This document shows positions 11,723-24,200 of a stretch of 64,000 nt of DNA, piece by piece (the first letter of the stretch is position 1; each line of letters opens with the position of its first letter). Position numbers and translations under genes: made by a program. The stretch spans positions 16,952,661-17,016,660 of the forward strand of contig BROE01000018.1 in assembly GCA_036571765.1 (NCBI GenBank), read 5' to 3'. The notes beneath the pieces are model-generated. The model was not told where the DNA came from and did not search any database. It was given only the letters and a program-made list of their open reading frames with translations. This stretch comes from Plecoglossus altivelis. Lineage: Eukaryota; Chordata; Actinopteri; Osmeriformes; Plecoglossidae.

Positions 11723-13422
11723 CTCTTTAGATCTAGCTCCCTTTGTCTAAACAGGAGCCATTTCCAATCATTCAAGAGCACGCAAATGCAACATTGACTG
11801 CTACACTGAATACAGTATGGCTCAATGCCAAATACGTCCAACTATTTTATTCTGAATTTTCATGATATGACTAGTCAAGTAGCCTATATGTTTCGATGAA
11901 GAGACATTGCACTTTGCCTACGTCGCGTGTTCGCTGCGCGTGGTAACCGAGCACGAGCGATTCACCCTCTGCGCTTTTGGGGCCTGAGCATTTTAGATCC
12001 ACCATTTTGAACATTCAATCACAATCTCGCGTGGCGAGGTACCATGTGGCAACAGCGAGCTGTCAGTTTCTCGAGACCCTACATGACGACAACTGGATGA
12101 AGACCTCTCTGACTGCTTGCCTGCGGCTCAGTTGGGTCATGTTCTACCTTATTTTAATTTGATTTGAAAATGTTGAATACAATTATCCTTTTAGTTTCTT
12201 AACACAGATCACAGAAACTGCGGTAGAACCGCTTACGAACCAGGCTATCCCTTGAATACATTGTGGCGCGGTCATTAATACAATGTAGCACTTTAGTAAT
12301 ACCCCAGCACACCAATTACAGTGTATCTAGTGAATAGATGGCCTCAATGGCGTTAGATTATAACAACCATGAACCATTTGTTTCAGCAGTTCAGACAGAC
12401 TTGAAGTTCACCACGTAGGTCATTTAAGTAACACCATCCCGTCGACCAATTCTTTTCCACACACAATGCATATTCATGGAAAGAGGAGTGCTTCATTGGG
12501 TGGGCTAAACGCTCATGAATTTCATGAATACAGTATGTCCGACGACGGCATTGGGCGAAAAGGTAATAGTCTAAAACCATATTTTCTAAGACAATCTGCG
12601 TTGCTAGTACATTAACGGGCCTGAACTGTTGCGAGCGACCCTTCCCCCCTAAAAGAACATGCACATATGAAAATCCTATAGATTATGTCTTGAAGGAAAT
12701 ACGGCCCTACGATGACTGATCTACAGCGTATAAGAAGCACACTCGCGCATGTGTGGGCTACGTAGCCTATTGCATGAAGCCCCTATACGCACGCGGCACG
12801 CTGTACTGTACAGCGCGCAGCACGGAGAGGCTCGTCTCGCGCACAGCACACTCATCTGGTGAACAACTCCGCGAGGAGGGGCCGGTCCTTTCTCTAGCTA
12901 CTCCAACGTACCACGTGGTTTCCTCTTTGCAAACAAAAAAAAAATTCGTGAATTCGAGTCGGTTTAGAGGCGGTGCCATCGCGAGGCAGAAGGGATCCGT
13001 GACAGAGCAGGGTACGACTCGAGGTTCAGGGGCACAGAGGAAAAAGAATCTCCCGATCCCGCCATAGTTACCACTATTCCACCACCCAGCCATCATCAAA
13101 TTAACTCCAACTGATCCATCTCAACATTGGTGAGGTACACTTGCCTGGGTCGCTGCTTTCAAGCCTTCTCCACTACTGTATTGGACATAATCAGAATACG
13201 TTTTTTTTTGCCATCACTTTTGATGTTAAGCCTTTTTTTTTCTTTTAGTACAACTTTCAGAAATACATTTAATTTGACTGTCGTAGGATATCTGCAACTG
13301 CTCTGAACCTTTGGCCGTCCAGTGCAGATAGAGGTTTCTGTAATTGTTGCTTAATACAAAAGAAAAAAAGTTTTTTTTGCGCTGATTTTTTCGTTTCAAC
13401 TAGCGGACTATACATTTTCACC

Positions 13423-13597
13423 ATGAACAAGCTATACATTGGGAATCTGAATGAAAACGTGACTGCAGAGGATTTGGTTAAAACCTTTGATGACAACAAG
13501 ATCCCATACTCTGGGCAGTTTCTCATGAAAACTGGCTACGCGTTTGTGGATTGTCCGGACGACCAATGGGCCATGAAAGCTATTGAAACCTTTTCTG
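13423..13597 (+). CDS. igf2bp1: igf2bp1 exon 1 (RRM1, N-terminus)
   Basis: The start is ATG at 13423 in the context TTCACCATGA. It encodes MNKLYIGNLNENVTAEDLVK onward to AIETFSG, holding RNP2 and RNP1 of RRM1. The donor is G|GTAAGT (13598) and the intron phase is 1. Start choice rests on the universal MNKLYIGNL N-terminus. Confidence 0.96.
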
Positions 13598-15516
13598 GTA
13601 AGTTATTGAGCATGCAGAGCGAGCAGTGTCTTACCTTGATGTTATTACGTTCGGTTCTGGAGGCCACCTAGGTTCCGTCACACAGGGGTATGTCCACTTC
13701 CTCGTCACCATACTCCCCAGTTTCATTGTGTACACTTTCTAGGGACGGCTCGGTTAAATGACAGCTAACTCCAAATGTATTTTATTTGATCCGTACAGTC
13801 AGTCGACAGTTTTATCAAACTGCTTTAGCTTACGCCTAACAGCAAGATACTCAACTTTTATAGAGGAGGGGACTTCATCTAGGGACCCTATTAAATGCTA
13901 CCTCAGATGTTGGTGCCTAAAATATCTAAAGACCACTGCATTCTTGTGATCTGCATGAACGAAAATGAAAGGTTCAACTTGTAATATTTCAGCCACATGC
14001 CTGTGTATGTTGGCTTAATGCGCACTCGCTTCTATTGTACTTGCCGAAGCCATGCACTGTTGTGTCTTGCATGACTAGGTGCTGTGTAGTCGGGTAGGCT
14101 ACAGCTATAGAATCGAATAGCACCCCTCCCCCTTTTGGCTAGCTGACCACTATAGCCAAGATAAAATGCCTTTCTATGGGTAGCTATTAAGTACATATCC
14201 AAACCAATGTTTCACGTAAACAAGTGAATGATTTGATTTGGCACTCGAGTTTAGGCATGGCCTAAATACATGCCCATGTATTTCTCCAAGCAGAACTGTG
14301 CTTGATTTCACACTGTGTGCATTTTCAGGATTTTCTACATGTGTAACATGTGATGTGTAGAATACTGCGCGAAGGTCGCCATGCTTCTTGTACGTAAAGC
14401 CTGAAATAGCTCGCGAGGAGCTCGAGACCACGCAAATGTGTACCTTCAGCTGTTTATATGTTTGATAATGCACGCTCCAATGAACGATACTGTAAAGTTA
14501 CACGTTTGAATCAAACGTTTTGATCATTTCACAAGTTAATGGTCCGATTTTAGCCAAGAAATAGATACGTAAACTACAAAAAGACTGAGACGAGGAGCTT
14601 GCTAGTTTAAAGAGTGGAATTGTTGAATTAGTTTTTTTTTGTTTAGGCCCAGTCTGTCACTTCTAGCTCATCGTTTTTCATTGACATCTCTCGACCTCTT
14701 AGTTGTGTTGATTCACTCTTTGAGCTTACATTTGACATCAAAATGTATAATTAAAAACAAATAACATAGCCTCGTTCGAAGGCCTGACCACAAACATCTT
14801 AGAATTTACAATTTTCAGAAAGGTGAAAGACTATTGTTTTTCACACCATGCGTGAACAAATGAGGAGTTGGCACAGCTTCCTCGTTTTCAACATAAACAT
14901 TTATTTTTCAGGCAAAGTGGAGATTCATGGGAAACGCATCGAGGTCGAACACTCTGTCCCTAAGAAGCAAAGGTATTTAACACTCTCCTTCCCCCAATAA
15001 GAATTCAATTGTTGCATCTCGTAACGTATGACTTCAGTTTACTGAAAAGAAGACATTTTGTGATTCAAGTTGCAACGTGCACCTAGCTCTTGTGTTGAGC
15101 TGTAGATCGTATTTAAGGAGACGTCCTTCAATGTTGAAGGACTCCCAAACATATACGTGAATTAGGGTTCATAGCGACTTCACGTTATGTCATGTATTGT
15201 ATGTCAAGACTGAACAGTGTTGCCTGTTCACGTAAAGCGTCGCCATTGTAGGAGCTTGTGCCAAGGCCTCTCTACGCAAGCCGTGTTAACTACTCTTCCA
15301 TTTCTCATCTTGGATATTCATTCATTCGGACCGTTGTGACGAAAGGTTGCAACGTTTTCGTAAAACAGCTAATGTCTATTGAGCTTTCCAACGTCCTACC
15401 AGAGGCCTACAAGTGTCCTATAAAGCAATAGGCAGTGCAGCCTACTGCTGTGTAGCCTACTGCTGTAGATGGACCCTTATTTATTTATATATCTATATCT
15501 ATCTATATTTATGGAG

Positions 15517-15550
<34 letters not shown>

Positions 15551-18500
15551 CGTTTAAATCTGAAAGTATGCTTGGCTCATCGCTTTCTGAGCATGGTGTT
15601 GATATTGTTCTTTATAAATGTACTATGAAAGCGAATGACGTGGGCTACGTATAGACTACCACCTTGAAATGGAGGTTGACCAGCGCCTAGTATGGATTCT
15701 AGTGTCATCGTAGACTACACTGTTGGGTTGTCTTTGATTGAATTTCTTAATTCTTTCTTAAGACCAGAAAAACGAGCAAAGTAAATTCTGTAACCTAGTT
15801 AAACACGTTGTCTGAAATTCTGCACACAATTTATTTCGTGACCACTATTTGGAGGTTTTGGCACTCTAAACAGCGTTAGGGCGACGTGAAGGCCTTTCTA
15901 GGAAATGTTCTTGAGTTAAGGAGAGTTATTATTGAACCTTGGGTCAATTGGGTGTGATGAACTAGAGGTCTGACTTGTATTCGGTTTACTGACTGGAATT
16001 AAAAAACATACTACAGCCTATTGCAGTGATTAGTAATGGATACAATCGTTCCTTATTTTCAAATCAATTTATTGTAGCCTGCATGTTAAAAAAAAATCAG
16101 GCACGTGCACTTGGATTTAAAACTAAAACAAAATGGTGACATTGCGCGCGCCCCTCCTTCTTTCTTAGTTGACCTCGTTTAAAATGCAATAATACAGCAT
16201 GCTTCTAGTTAAAGCATCAATCATTGGCTACGACCTTTCAGTTACAGTTATACCGTTGCCTATGTAGTTGGTAAAGTATAACCAACATTTGTTAACTCTA
16301 TTAATTAAACACGTGCTCAGAGGTAGCCTATATCATTCATATCTATATATATATATAATTATATATAAAATAAATAGGTCTACCTGAGTCGTTTGTCACC
16401 TACACGTCACATCTGTTATATATATCTATATTCCACGTTTACAGTTTTTCCAATCATAAATCATTTAATCATTGTATACCATTTAATTGCTTCAAATGCA
16501 CATTACGAAAAAAAGGCCCTAGTTGTTGCGCTCTGCGCGAGGTTTGAACTCAAGTTCTAAGGCATTTCTCGTTAGTTGCTGTCTATGGACGTATTGCAAT
16601 TCCAAATCAATTAATGCTCATAATTAAGCTGTTACATTGATTTGGGATAGGTTTAACAAACCACCAATTCGGTGTATGTAAAACATAACTACTCAATAGT
16701 TGTGCGGCACGTGAGAAAGCCCTGTTGGCTGCTGACTACACAGCGTGTAAGTATTAAGAATAAAAACGTGATGAATACTTTAATCTTATATTCCATTGTT
16801 GCTTGAGATCTGTACCTTTGCTGGAACACAACACGTGGTCGCCCTTACATGGAGAAGTCATCCAACGTCACTCGACTGGGGAAGAAATGGCGAGCCTCTA
16901 GAAAGGCAGAAATTGTGTATTTTTTCACTGTTTTACTCACTGTTTCAAAACGGTCAGCTTACGCTCTGAGACGAAACGTCCTGACCAGTATCTTTCCATT
17001 ACCGATCAGGCAAAACCATATTGCGGCCTTTAGGCTTTTACGTTCAAAGTTACCGTTTCAGTCAACATTCTATGACCAACACAAAATGGCCGTGCATGAA
17101 TACATCTTGATCGCAGCAAGAGTTCAGTTCATTGTGCACATAACATTATTAGACATAAATAAAGCTTTATATCAGTTCAGTGATTGTATTCAATAATAGT
17201 AACGATTTAGATATGTCTGGTTGTCATTAGAGATTTGAAAGGTAATGCACTATTTTGGTAAAATTAGCCAAAATGCGTACCTCGTCCCAGGCCGGCGTAA
17301 ACGAATTTATAAGCTTAGTATTTACACATCGTTGATTTTTAAATGTTTATTTCTGAAGCCTAGACTTGAGTCTCACGAAACGTTTTGATCGAAAAGTAAT
17401 AATTTATTGTCTGTAATTAAGTGTCAAAAAACACTTTAAAGTGCTTGTTTTCAACTCGCGCACCTCACAGCTTTCACGCGTCTAAATAATAGTTAGCCAT
17501 CGTTTCACCTTTTTACATGGTTGTGTTGACTTTACCGATTCTGACTCCGTTACGCCATTAATGTCGATTATAATGACTGGTTTGTGCATATATTACGTGG
17601 ATGTTTCATTTGCAGTTAATTGGTGTGTTTAATTAATAAGTTTCCCTGTTTGAAATAATATTCAGTGTAAGTGTATATAGTTCTGTGTGTTATGGACTGT
17701 ATGGTTTATGAATGGTAGAAAAACTAGTAAGATGTCAGGAGGCCTGTAAGGGAGAAAAAGAATAGAATTTGGGGGGGATCCATGTTTGTGTGTGTGGGAG
17801 GGAGAGACAGTGGGGGAGAGAGAAAGAGAGGCAGTGTGTGAAAGAGTGGGGGGAAGGAGAGACAGTGTGTGGGGTAGAGAGAGAGTGGGGGAGAGAGAGA
17901 CAGTGTGTGAAAGAGTGAGGGGAAAGAGAGACAGTGTGTGGGGGAGAGAGAGACACTGTGTGAGAGTGGGAGAGAGAGTTAGGGAGAGATGGGGTGGAAG
18001 GAGAGAGAGAGTGTGTGAGAGTGGGAGAGAAAAAGTGAGGGAGAGAGAGACAGTGTTTGATAGTGGGGGAGAGAGAGAGACAGTGTGTGTGTGAGTGAGA
18101 GAGAGAGTTAGAGAGAGATGGGATGGTGAAAGGGGAAGGCTCTTCAGAAGGAGTCCAACTGTGTTCCCCCTCCCCCCTGCTCCTGCCCCTTCCCCCGCCC
18201 CCTCAAAACCCTCCCTGCCTTCTTACATAACATACATTTCTCATTTGCACTGTATGTACTACAGGGGGGTGGGGTGTAGACTCTTCGAAAGATTTGCGTG
18301 GTTGCGGACAATGACAAGGGGCAAACTGTGCTCTTGTGATTTGGCAAAAGTTGTGTCTGATGTCCCCATGGCAACAAAAGGGCAGGTTGTTTTGGGAGAC
18401 GCACCACTCCCCTCAGGACGGTACCGAAAATCAACCATCAGTCTCTGAAAACGCGCCCGTTCAGTGTTGTTGGGGAGAGGACACGTCTGAAGGGTTCGTC

Positions 18501-21206
18501 AGCCAGCGCTAGCACAATGGCCAGGAGGGCAGAGCAGTGAAGCATGTTAGCAGGCAGTCAGAACCCGCACGTTTGGGCCTCTTGTTTCCGTCCGAAAACG
18601 GACCTTTAAACCCGCCGGCAACAACGTCTTCCTCCACGCCAGGTGTTTGGAAAGAAACGCTGGCTTTTGGAGAAGCGACGTTCAGGAGTTCTGTCATGCG
18701 TTGCGACAGCAAGCAGAGTGGGCAAACACGCCACCACCTTCTCTCTACCTGTTGGCACCACGTCTATATATAGGTGGCTTCTCGTTGGCAAGGCGGTCGA
18801 GCGAAACTTCCTTCTTACTCCTCCTTGCGACGTTCCGTCCAATAATTGTTTGTTTTGTAAAACGGTTCCGTAATGACCTCCTCTTATCTCCTATTGAGCG
18901 TTGTGAGTCGCGCGCTGTTGCTCTCTTCAGATGAAACCGCCCTTAGGTTGTGCTGTCAACTTATGTAACACAGTTTCCACGTTGGGGGTTTGTTGCGTTC
19001 CTTTTTTGTCGTCGTTTCCAGAGCGGTTTTTGAACCGACCAGCGTGCGCGGCAGGAGTGTGGAGAAAGAGGAGAGAAAGGATTTGAAGTGACTCGGTTGT
19101 GTGGTTCTGACTGTCACGCCCCCCTCCCCCCCCACCCTCCCCCAGAAAAAAATAATTCCAAGATGATTCACTTAAACGCTAGTAACACGTTTCCCATCAA
19201 GCGAATCCACAAAGTTGCGACCTCACCCACAGCGCTATCTGTCTGGTCCCTGAGTCACAAATCGCAATCCGTCGACTTTCGTGTGCCGTCTTTCAGATAA
19301 CTCGCTAGGACAGAACTGCTCGACAGGACGAGCGAGAGACCGATTTGATAACGCTTGATCTGAATGTGTCAAAGAATTCTCTGTTGTGTAAACATGGGTG
19401 GTGTAGACTAGCACTCCGAGGCAGTGGGAAGGCTACAGAACGCTGGTTGTTCGTTCCTCTGTTCTACTACCAAAGGCAGGGCGAGGGCGGGGGAGGGGGC
19501 GGAGGGAGAGAGGGGGTGCGACCAATCAGCTGGCCGGAACACCTGTGTGCCGTTTTCGAGAGGCGGTTGACGCTGCAGCACACGAGAAGTCAGCCGTCTT
19601 CTTCCTCTCTCGCTCTGTCGCTTGCTCGCCGCTCTCTCGTTCTGTTTTCCCTCTCTGTCTCTTTTCCCCCTCCCTCGTTCTCTTTTTTCTCTTTCGCTCC
19701 TCTCCCTCGCTCCTTTCTTGTGTCCCTCGTTTCCTCCGATCGCTCTTCGTCTCCTCTGCTTTCCCCGCTCTCTCTTGCCTGTTTCAATCTTGGCATTTGC
19801 GCTCTCTCTCCCCCTCCCTTCCTCTCTCTCTCTTTCTCCCCCTTCCTCTCTCTCCCCCTCCCTCTCTCTCTCTCTTCCCTTCCCTCTCTCTCTTCTTCTG
19901 TCTCTTGCACCTAGCCTTTCGCACGCTCACTGCAGGGGGGGCGGGGCAGGGGATGTTCTGGTTAAGATGACGTCAGGCGCACGTCACGCTGCACACGGCT
20001 ACCAGAAACAGGGAAACAAGAGTGTGAGTGTCACAGGAGTCACCAAACAACGTGCCCATGTGCTCGTCCGGTCAGCTGTGCGGTGGCGGCGGGCGGCAGG
20101 GTGGCGGCGGGCCGCTGCGGCGGCGGTCAGGGCGGCGGGGTGCGTGAGAAGAAGCCTCTCCTCAGGCTCGCCTAGGGGAACGACCCAGGAGAGGGGGGAG
20201 TGGGGTGGGGCGGGTTTGTGGCCTGCCGCAGAAGCAGGAGGACGGAGAGGAGTGGTCTGTTGTTGTTGTCGGACTGAAAGAAAAAGATCTGAAATAGATA
20301 CTCAAGAGAGAAGGAGATAGCCGAGATAGAAGGGAGGAGGAGAGATGAGAGCACGGGGGTGAGGTGGAGAGAGGGAGGGAAAGAAAAAGAAAAAAGAGAA
20401 AGAAAAAGAGAGGGAGGGAGGAGAGAGAGAGACTGGACAGACTGGAGACTGGACAGACTGGAGACTGGACAGACTGGAGACTGGACAGACTGGAGAGAGA
20501 GAGAGAGAGGGGTGAAGGAGAGAGGGAGGGAGAGGTGGGAGGGACGTGTATAAGGCAAGCTTTTCCTTGAGAAAGGAGGTGGTCCATGTTAAAGGCGCTA
20601 GTCGTGTTAAATGTGCGCCGTCTCTTTAAGAAACCCCCATCCCCTTTGCGAGAGAGCCATCCCCTCCCTCCCTTTCCCCCCCTCCCTCCCCTCTCTGGTT
20701 CGAACCATCTGTCCTGCTTTTACAGGGGGCTTGGTCCACCCTCAGCCCCGTGCTAGCCAGCGGACTGGCCGTGGCCGCCACCAAATCCTGTCCCTGTGCC
20801 CACAAGCTGACACACACACACACACACACACACAAGGGAACGCTCACACACTCCAGTCATGGCCACTGTGGGCAGCAAGCAGAGAGAACTGCAACATGTC
20901 CCACCTGGAAGAGGACAAGGGTGAAGAGAGAGAGAGAGGGAAGTGGGGGGAGAGAGGCGCAGAGTGTGAGGGGGGAGGGGTGGGGAGGCTCTGGTATGCT
21001 ATTGAATGAGTCAACCTATATGGAGGTGGGAGGGGAAAGGGATCTGCAATCAGCACACAGTCAAATGGATTCCTGTGTGTGTGTCTGTGTGTGTGTCTGT
21101 GTGTGAGTGTGTGTGTGTGTGTGTGTGCGAGTCGGGTTTACCAAGCGGCAGTTGAAATGCTAACCTTAACGTAAACGTGATCCCTTCCCCACTTCCGAGC
21201 ACAGAG

Positions 21207-21244
<38 letters not shown>

Positions 21245-24200
21245 ACAGACGCACACACAGACGAACGCACACACACACAGACAGACGCACACACTCACAC
21301 AGACTAGACCATGCTGGTATGGAGCTACAGTAACACTACTGTTGCAACATGTGAGGAATTGTGACTCAGAAACAAAGATCGGGGGGGAGAGAGGGGCGGG
21401 CGGGGAACGGGGGCCCCATGCTAGACCAGCGCCGAAAGGGGCCCCCTTCCATCCTCAAGCTTTCCTCAAAGTGTGTGTGCTTGTGCATGCTCACATCTGT
21501 GTGTGTGTGTGTGTGAGAGAGAGTGTGTGCGTGCGCATGTGTGAGAGAGTGTGTGTATGTGTGTGCGTTCGCGCGTGTGTGAGAGTGCTTGTGTGAGTGC
21601 TTGTGTGAGTGCTTGTGTGTGTGTGTGTCTGTGTGTGGACATGACACCCAGGACATGACACCCAGCAGTGGCTGTCTGAGGATGGGCTGGCCCCTGGAGG
21701 CCTCCTGCTACTCCTGGGGGGAAGCGTCTGAGACGAGAGACCAAGATCCTGGTTCAACTCTGAACTCGGCTCTCTGGCTGGCATCATATTATTTATTATT
21801 AGCTGGGATTCATTAGGATTGTGGGAGGGAGCTGCCTTTTCGATTTTTTGAAAGGACGTTTTGTAAAAGAAAGAGGTCAAGCCTTTTTCGCAGTTTCCCA
21901 TTTTTCCGCGGAGCGCTCAGTGCACTGCATCGCTGGGTTGGATCAGATGGATCTGCCCTCGCTGGTGTGAAGACTGTACGTTGTGAACAATGACTCGCGT
22001 TGGCTGTAAAATGTGATGCGATCGGTATAGTTTCCTTTCATACAGAGAAGGTATTTTCCGGAAAGAAGTATGTTTGCTGTCGAGAGCAAATACCTACTAA
22101 GTCCGCCTTACGGCAGCCATACCAGCTGTTGTTGACCATTTACAATGTTCCTTGAAAACGGTGTTTCCCTCAAAGAGGAACTCGTTCGTTTGTCTTGAGG
22201 GGCCCCCTTGGCCTGCGACCTCTGACCTCTTCTGTGTGCCTTGTGAACCGACCTATCAGGAGAAGGGACGCATGGGGTGGGAGGACCCTGCTGTATCCAG
22301 CCAAGTTCAAACTGTTTGAAGCATCGAAATCGCATCGTAGCTGAATGCTGTTATGGCCGATTTCAAATACAGGCTGCAGATTTCCTTTCCTGTTCTGCTT
22401 GAAGAGCATTTCTGTTTTGTCTTCTCGTCCAGTTGAAAAAGACGGGCGCGCGTGCTGCGTTCAAGCGTGGCGAGACAGACCTCCTCCAGAGCTGTAGCAG
22501 GTCATCATCTTGTCGCATGGCGTTTTATCGGGGTCGTACGCCAGTCAGTTGAACTCTTGAACGGACACGCATCTTGTAAACATCAAGCGGGTGCATCAGG
22601 ACATGGGGAGTTTCGGCACGAGTCGGCGCGAGTCGGCGCGAGTCGGCGTTTAAGGCCATCGAAGGCGAATCATCTGGGTCCTGCTTAGTCACATGATCTA
22701 TGCCTGCATTTAACTGCAGTCTTCCCTTTTCTATTGAACTTGAACTGTTTTGTTCGCTGCGATTCTAGGTTTGATTTAGTAGTAATTAATGGAGAGAAGG
22801 CCTGGCAAAGAAGGATGGATCTATTTTTGGTTTTGTAGGCGTGTACAGTGCGTCGTTGTAAATCTCTTGTTTCGTAACACACTGTGGAGGAAGTTATAAT
22901 GAAGTTAAATTTAGGTTTCCGTGGCAGGTCTAAAGAGCAGTGAAGATACTATATTAAGCATCTCCTTGTGATACTGTCCCAGCAATGAGGCAGAAATATC
23001 GAAAATGATACCTTTTGACGTAGACTAATTTCCGTTTTCCAGCACCTGTGTCCAGATGTTAGGTTGACCGCCGTTATTCAGCTAAGCCACTCGAATAGCA
23101 GTCAATACTTGCTGATTTTCTTAGTCTGCCCTGTAGAATGTGTGGCGAAGTGAATGTTCTTTAAAGACGAACACTTGACAACATAATGGCCTCCTCATCA
23201 AACAACTCACACAACCGGTCACACAAACCTGCACCGTCCAATGATAGGAGAGGAAGCACAGGTAGCATCCAATGATATGAGAGGTAGCACAGGTCCCGTC
23301 CAATGATAGGAGAGGAAGCACAGGTCCCGTCCAATGATAGGAGAGGAAGCACAGGTCCAGTGCTGCTGCCACTTTGGTGTTCTGGGACATCTGGCACCCC
23401 CGCATTTTGCTGCTCCTCCGCGCTGTGACAGAGCCACCACTTTTAGGTTTGTCGCCAGACGACCTCAGAGGAGGGTGTGTAAGTGCGTCTGGAGCCTACG
23501 AAGGCTGTCTTGGCGAAGCCCCATGGCTGCCTGCTCATTGCAGCCGGGCCCACATGGGCGTGGGTTCAAATCTCTCCAGTCTATTCTGATGCATGTTCAT
23601 CTTACATGGGTCCTCCTTCGTCCTGCAGTCCTGACAATTACGTGGAATAAAAGCAGATATGTTGCAAACACATAATTTACACACTTAGGGGGAGTTGCAT
23701 TTAAGTTTAGCTTCAAAAGAATAACATTTAAAAATATAGACCATTTCTACACCTTTTTTTTCCTTCTTTTTTCTCCTTGTTTTTACATAGTTCAGATGTC
23801 TGTTAAAAGATCCTTTTCATCGTGCGTTTTCTCAGCATTGATGCTCTGATACAAACATGAGCTAACAAGGCAGGGTTGTAGCCTAGTGAGGGGATGAGGA
23901 TGAGTTCTCCTGTCAGGGAGCGTAACAGCGTGCCTCAGACGAACACCGCTCCCAGGATCCCGCCTCAGAAGAGCAGGAGGTTGTTGCTCTAGCTCCGAGC
24001 AGAACGAGCACATAACACAAACTTTCGGGTTTGTTGTCCTGCCGACTGAAAGACTTAAGAGGGATTTTTTTTTCTTCCTGTGTGGAGTTTTCAGTTGTTT
24101 TTTTATTTTTATCGTATATTTCAAATGCTTCATCGAAGGGTTACAGCTACAAGATTTCTGAAACTGATGTTTTGTTTGTTTCGACTATGAGGCCAAACGG

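Larger units (their letters stand above)
3490..13422. other. Intergenic / igf2bp1 upstream region, no gene recognised
   Basis: I read both strands for snf8 and gip, which lie between UBE2Z and IGF2BP1 in human, and recognised no exon of either. Open frames of up to about 114 codons here lack homology I recognise, splice context or codon bias. The stretch holds the simple repeats and hairpin listed separately. The last ~500 bases before 13423 presumably include the igf2bp1 promoter and 5' UTR, but I see no TATA box and cannot place the start site. Confidence 0.5.

Noticed and set aside
23500..23590. tRNA/SINE-like B box (GGTTCAAATCT)
   Set aside because: No matching A box, cloverleaf or SINE tail could be assembled.
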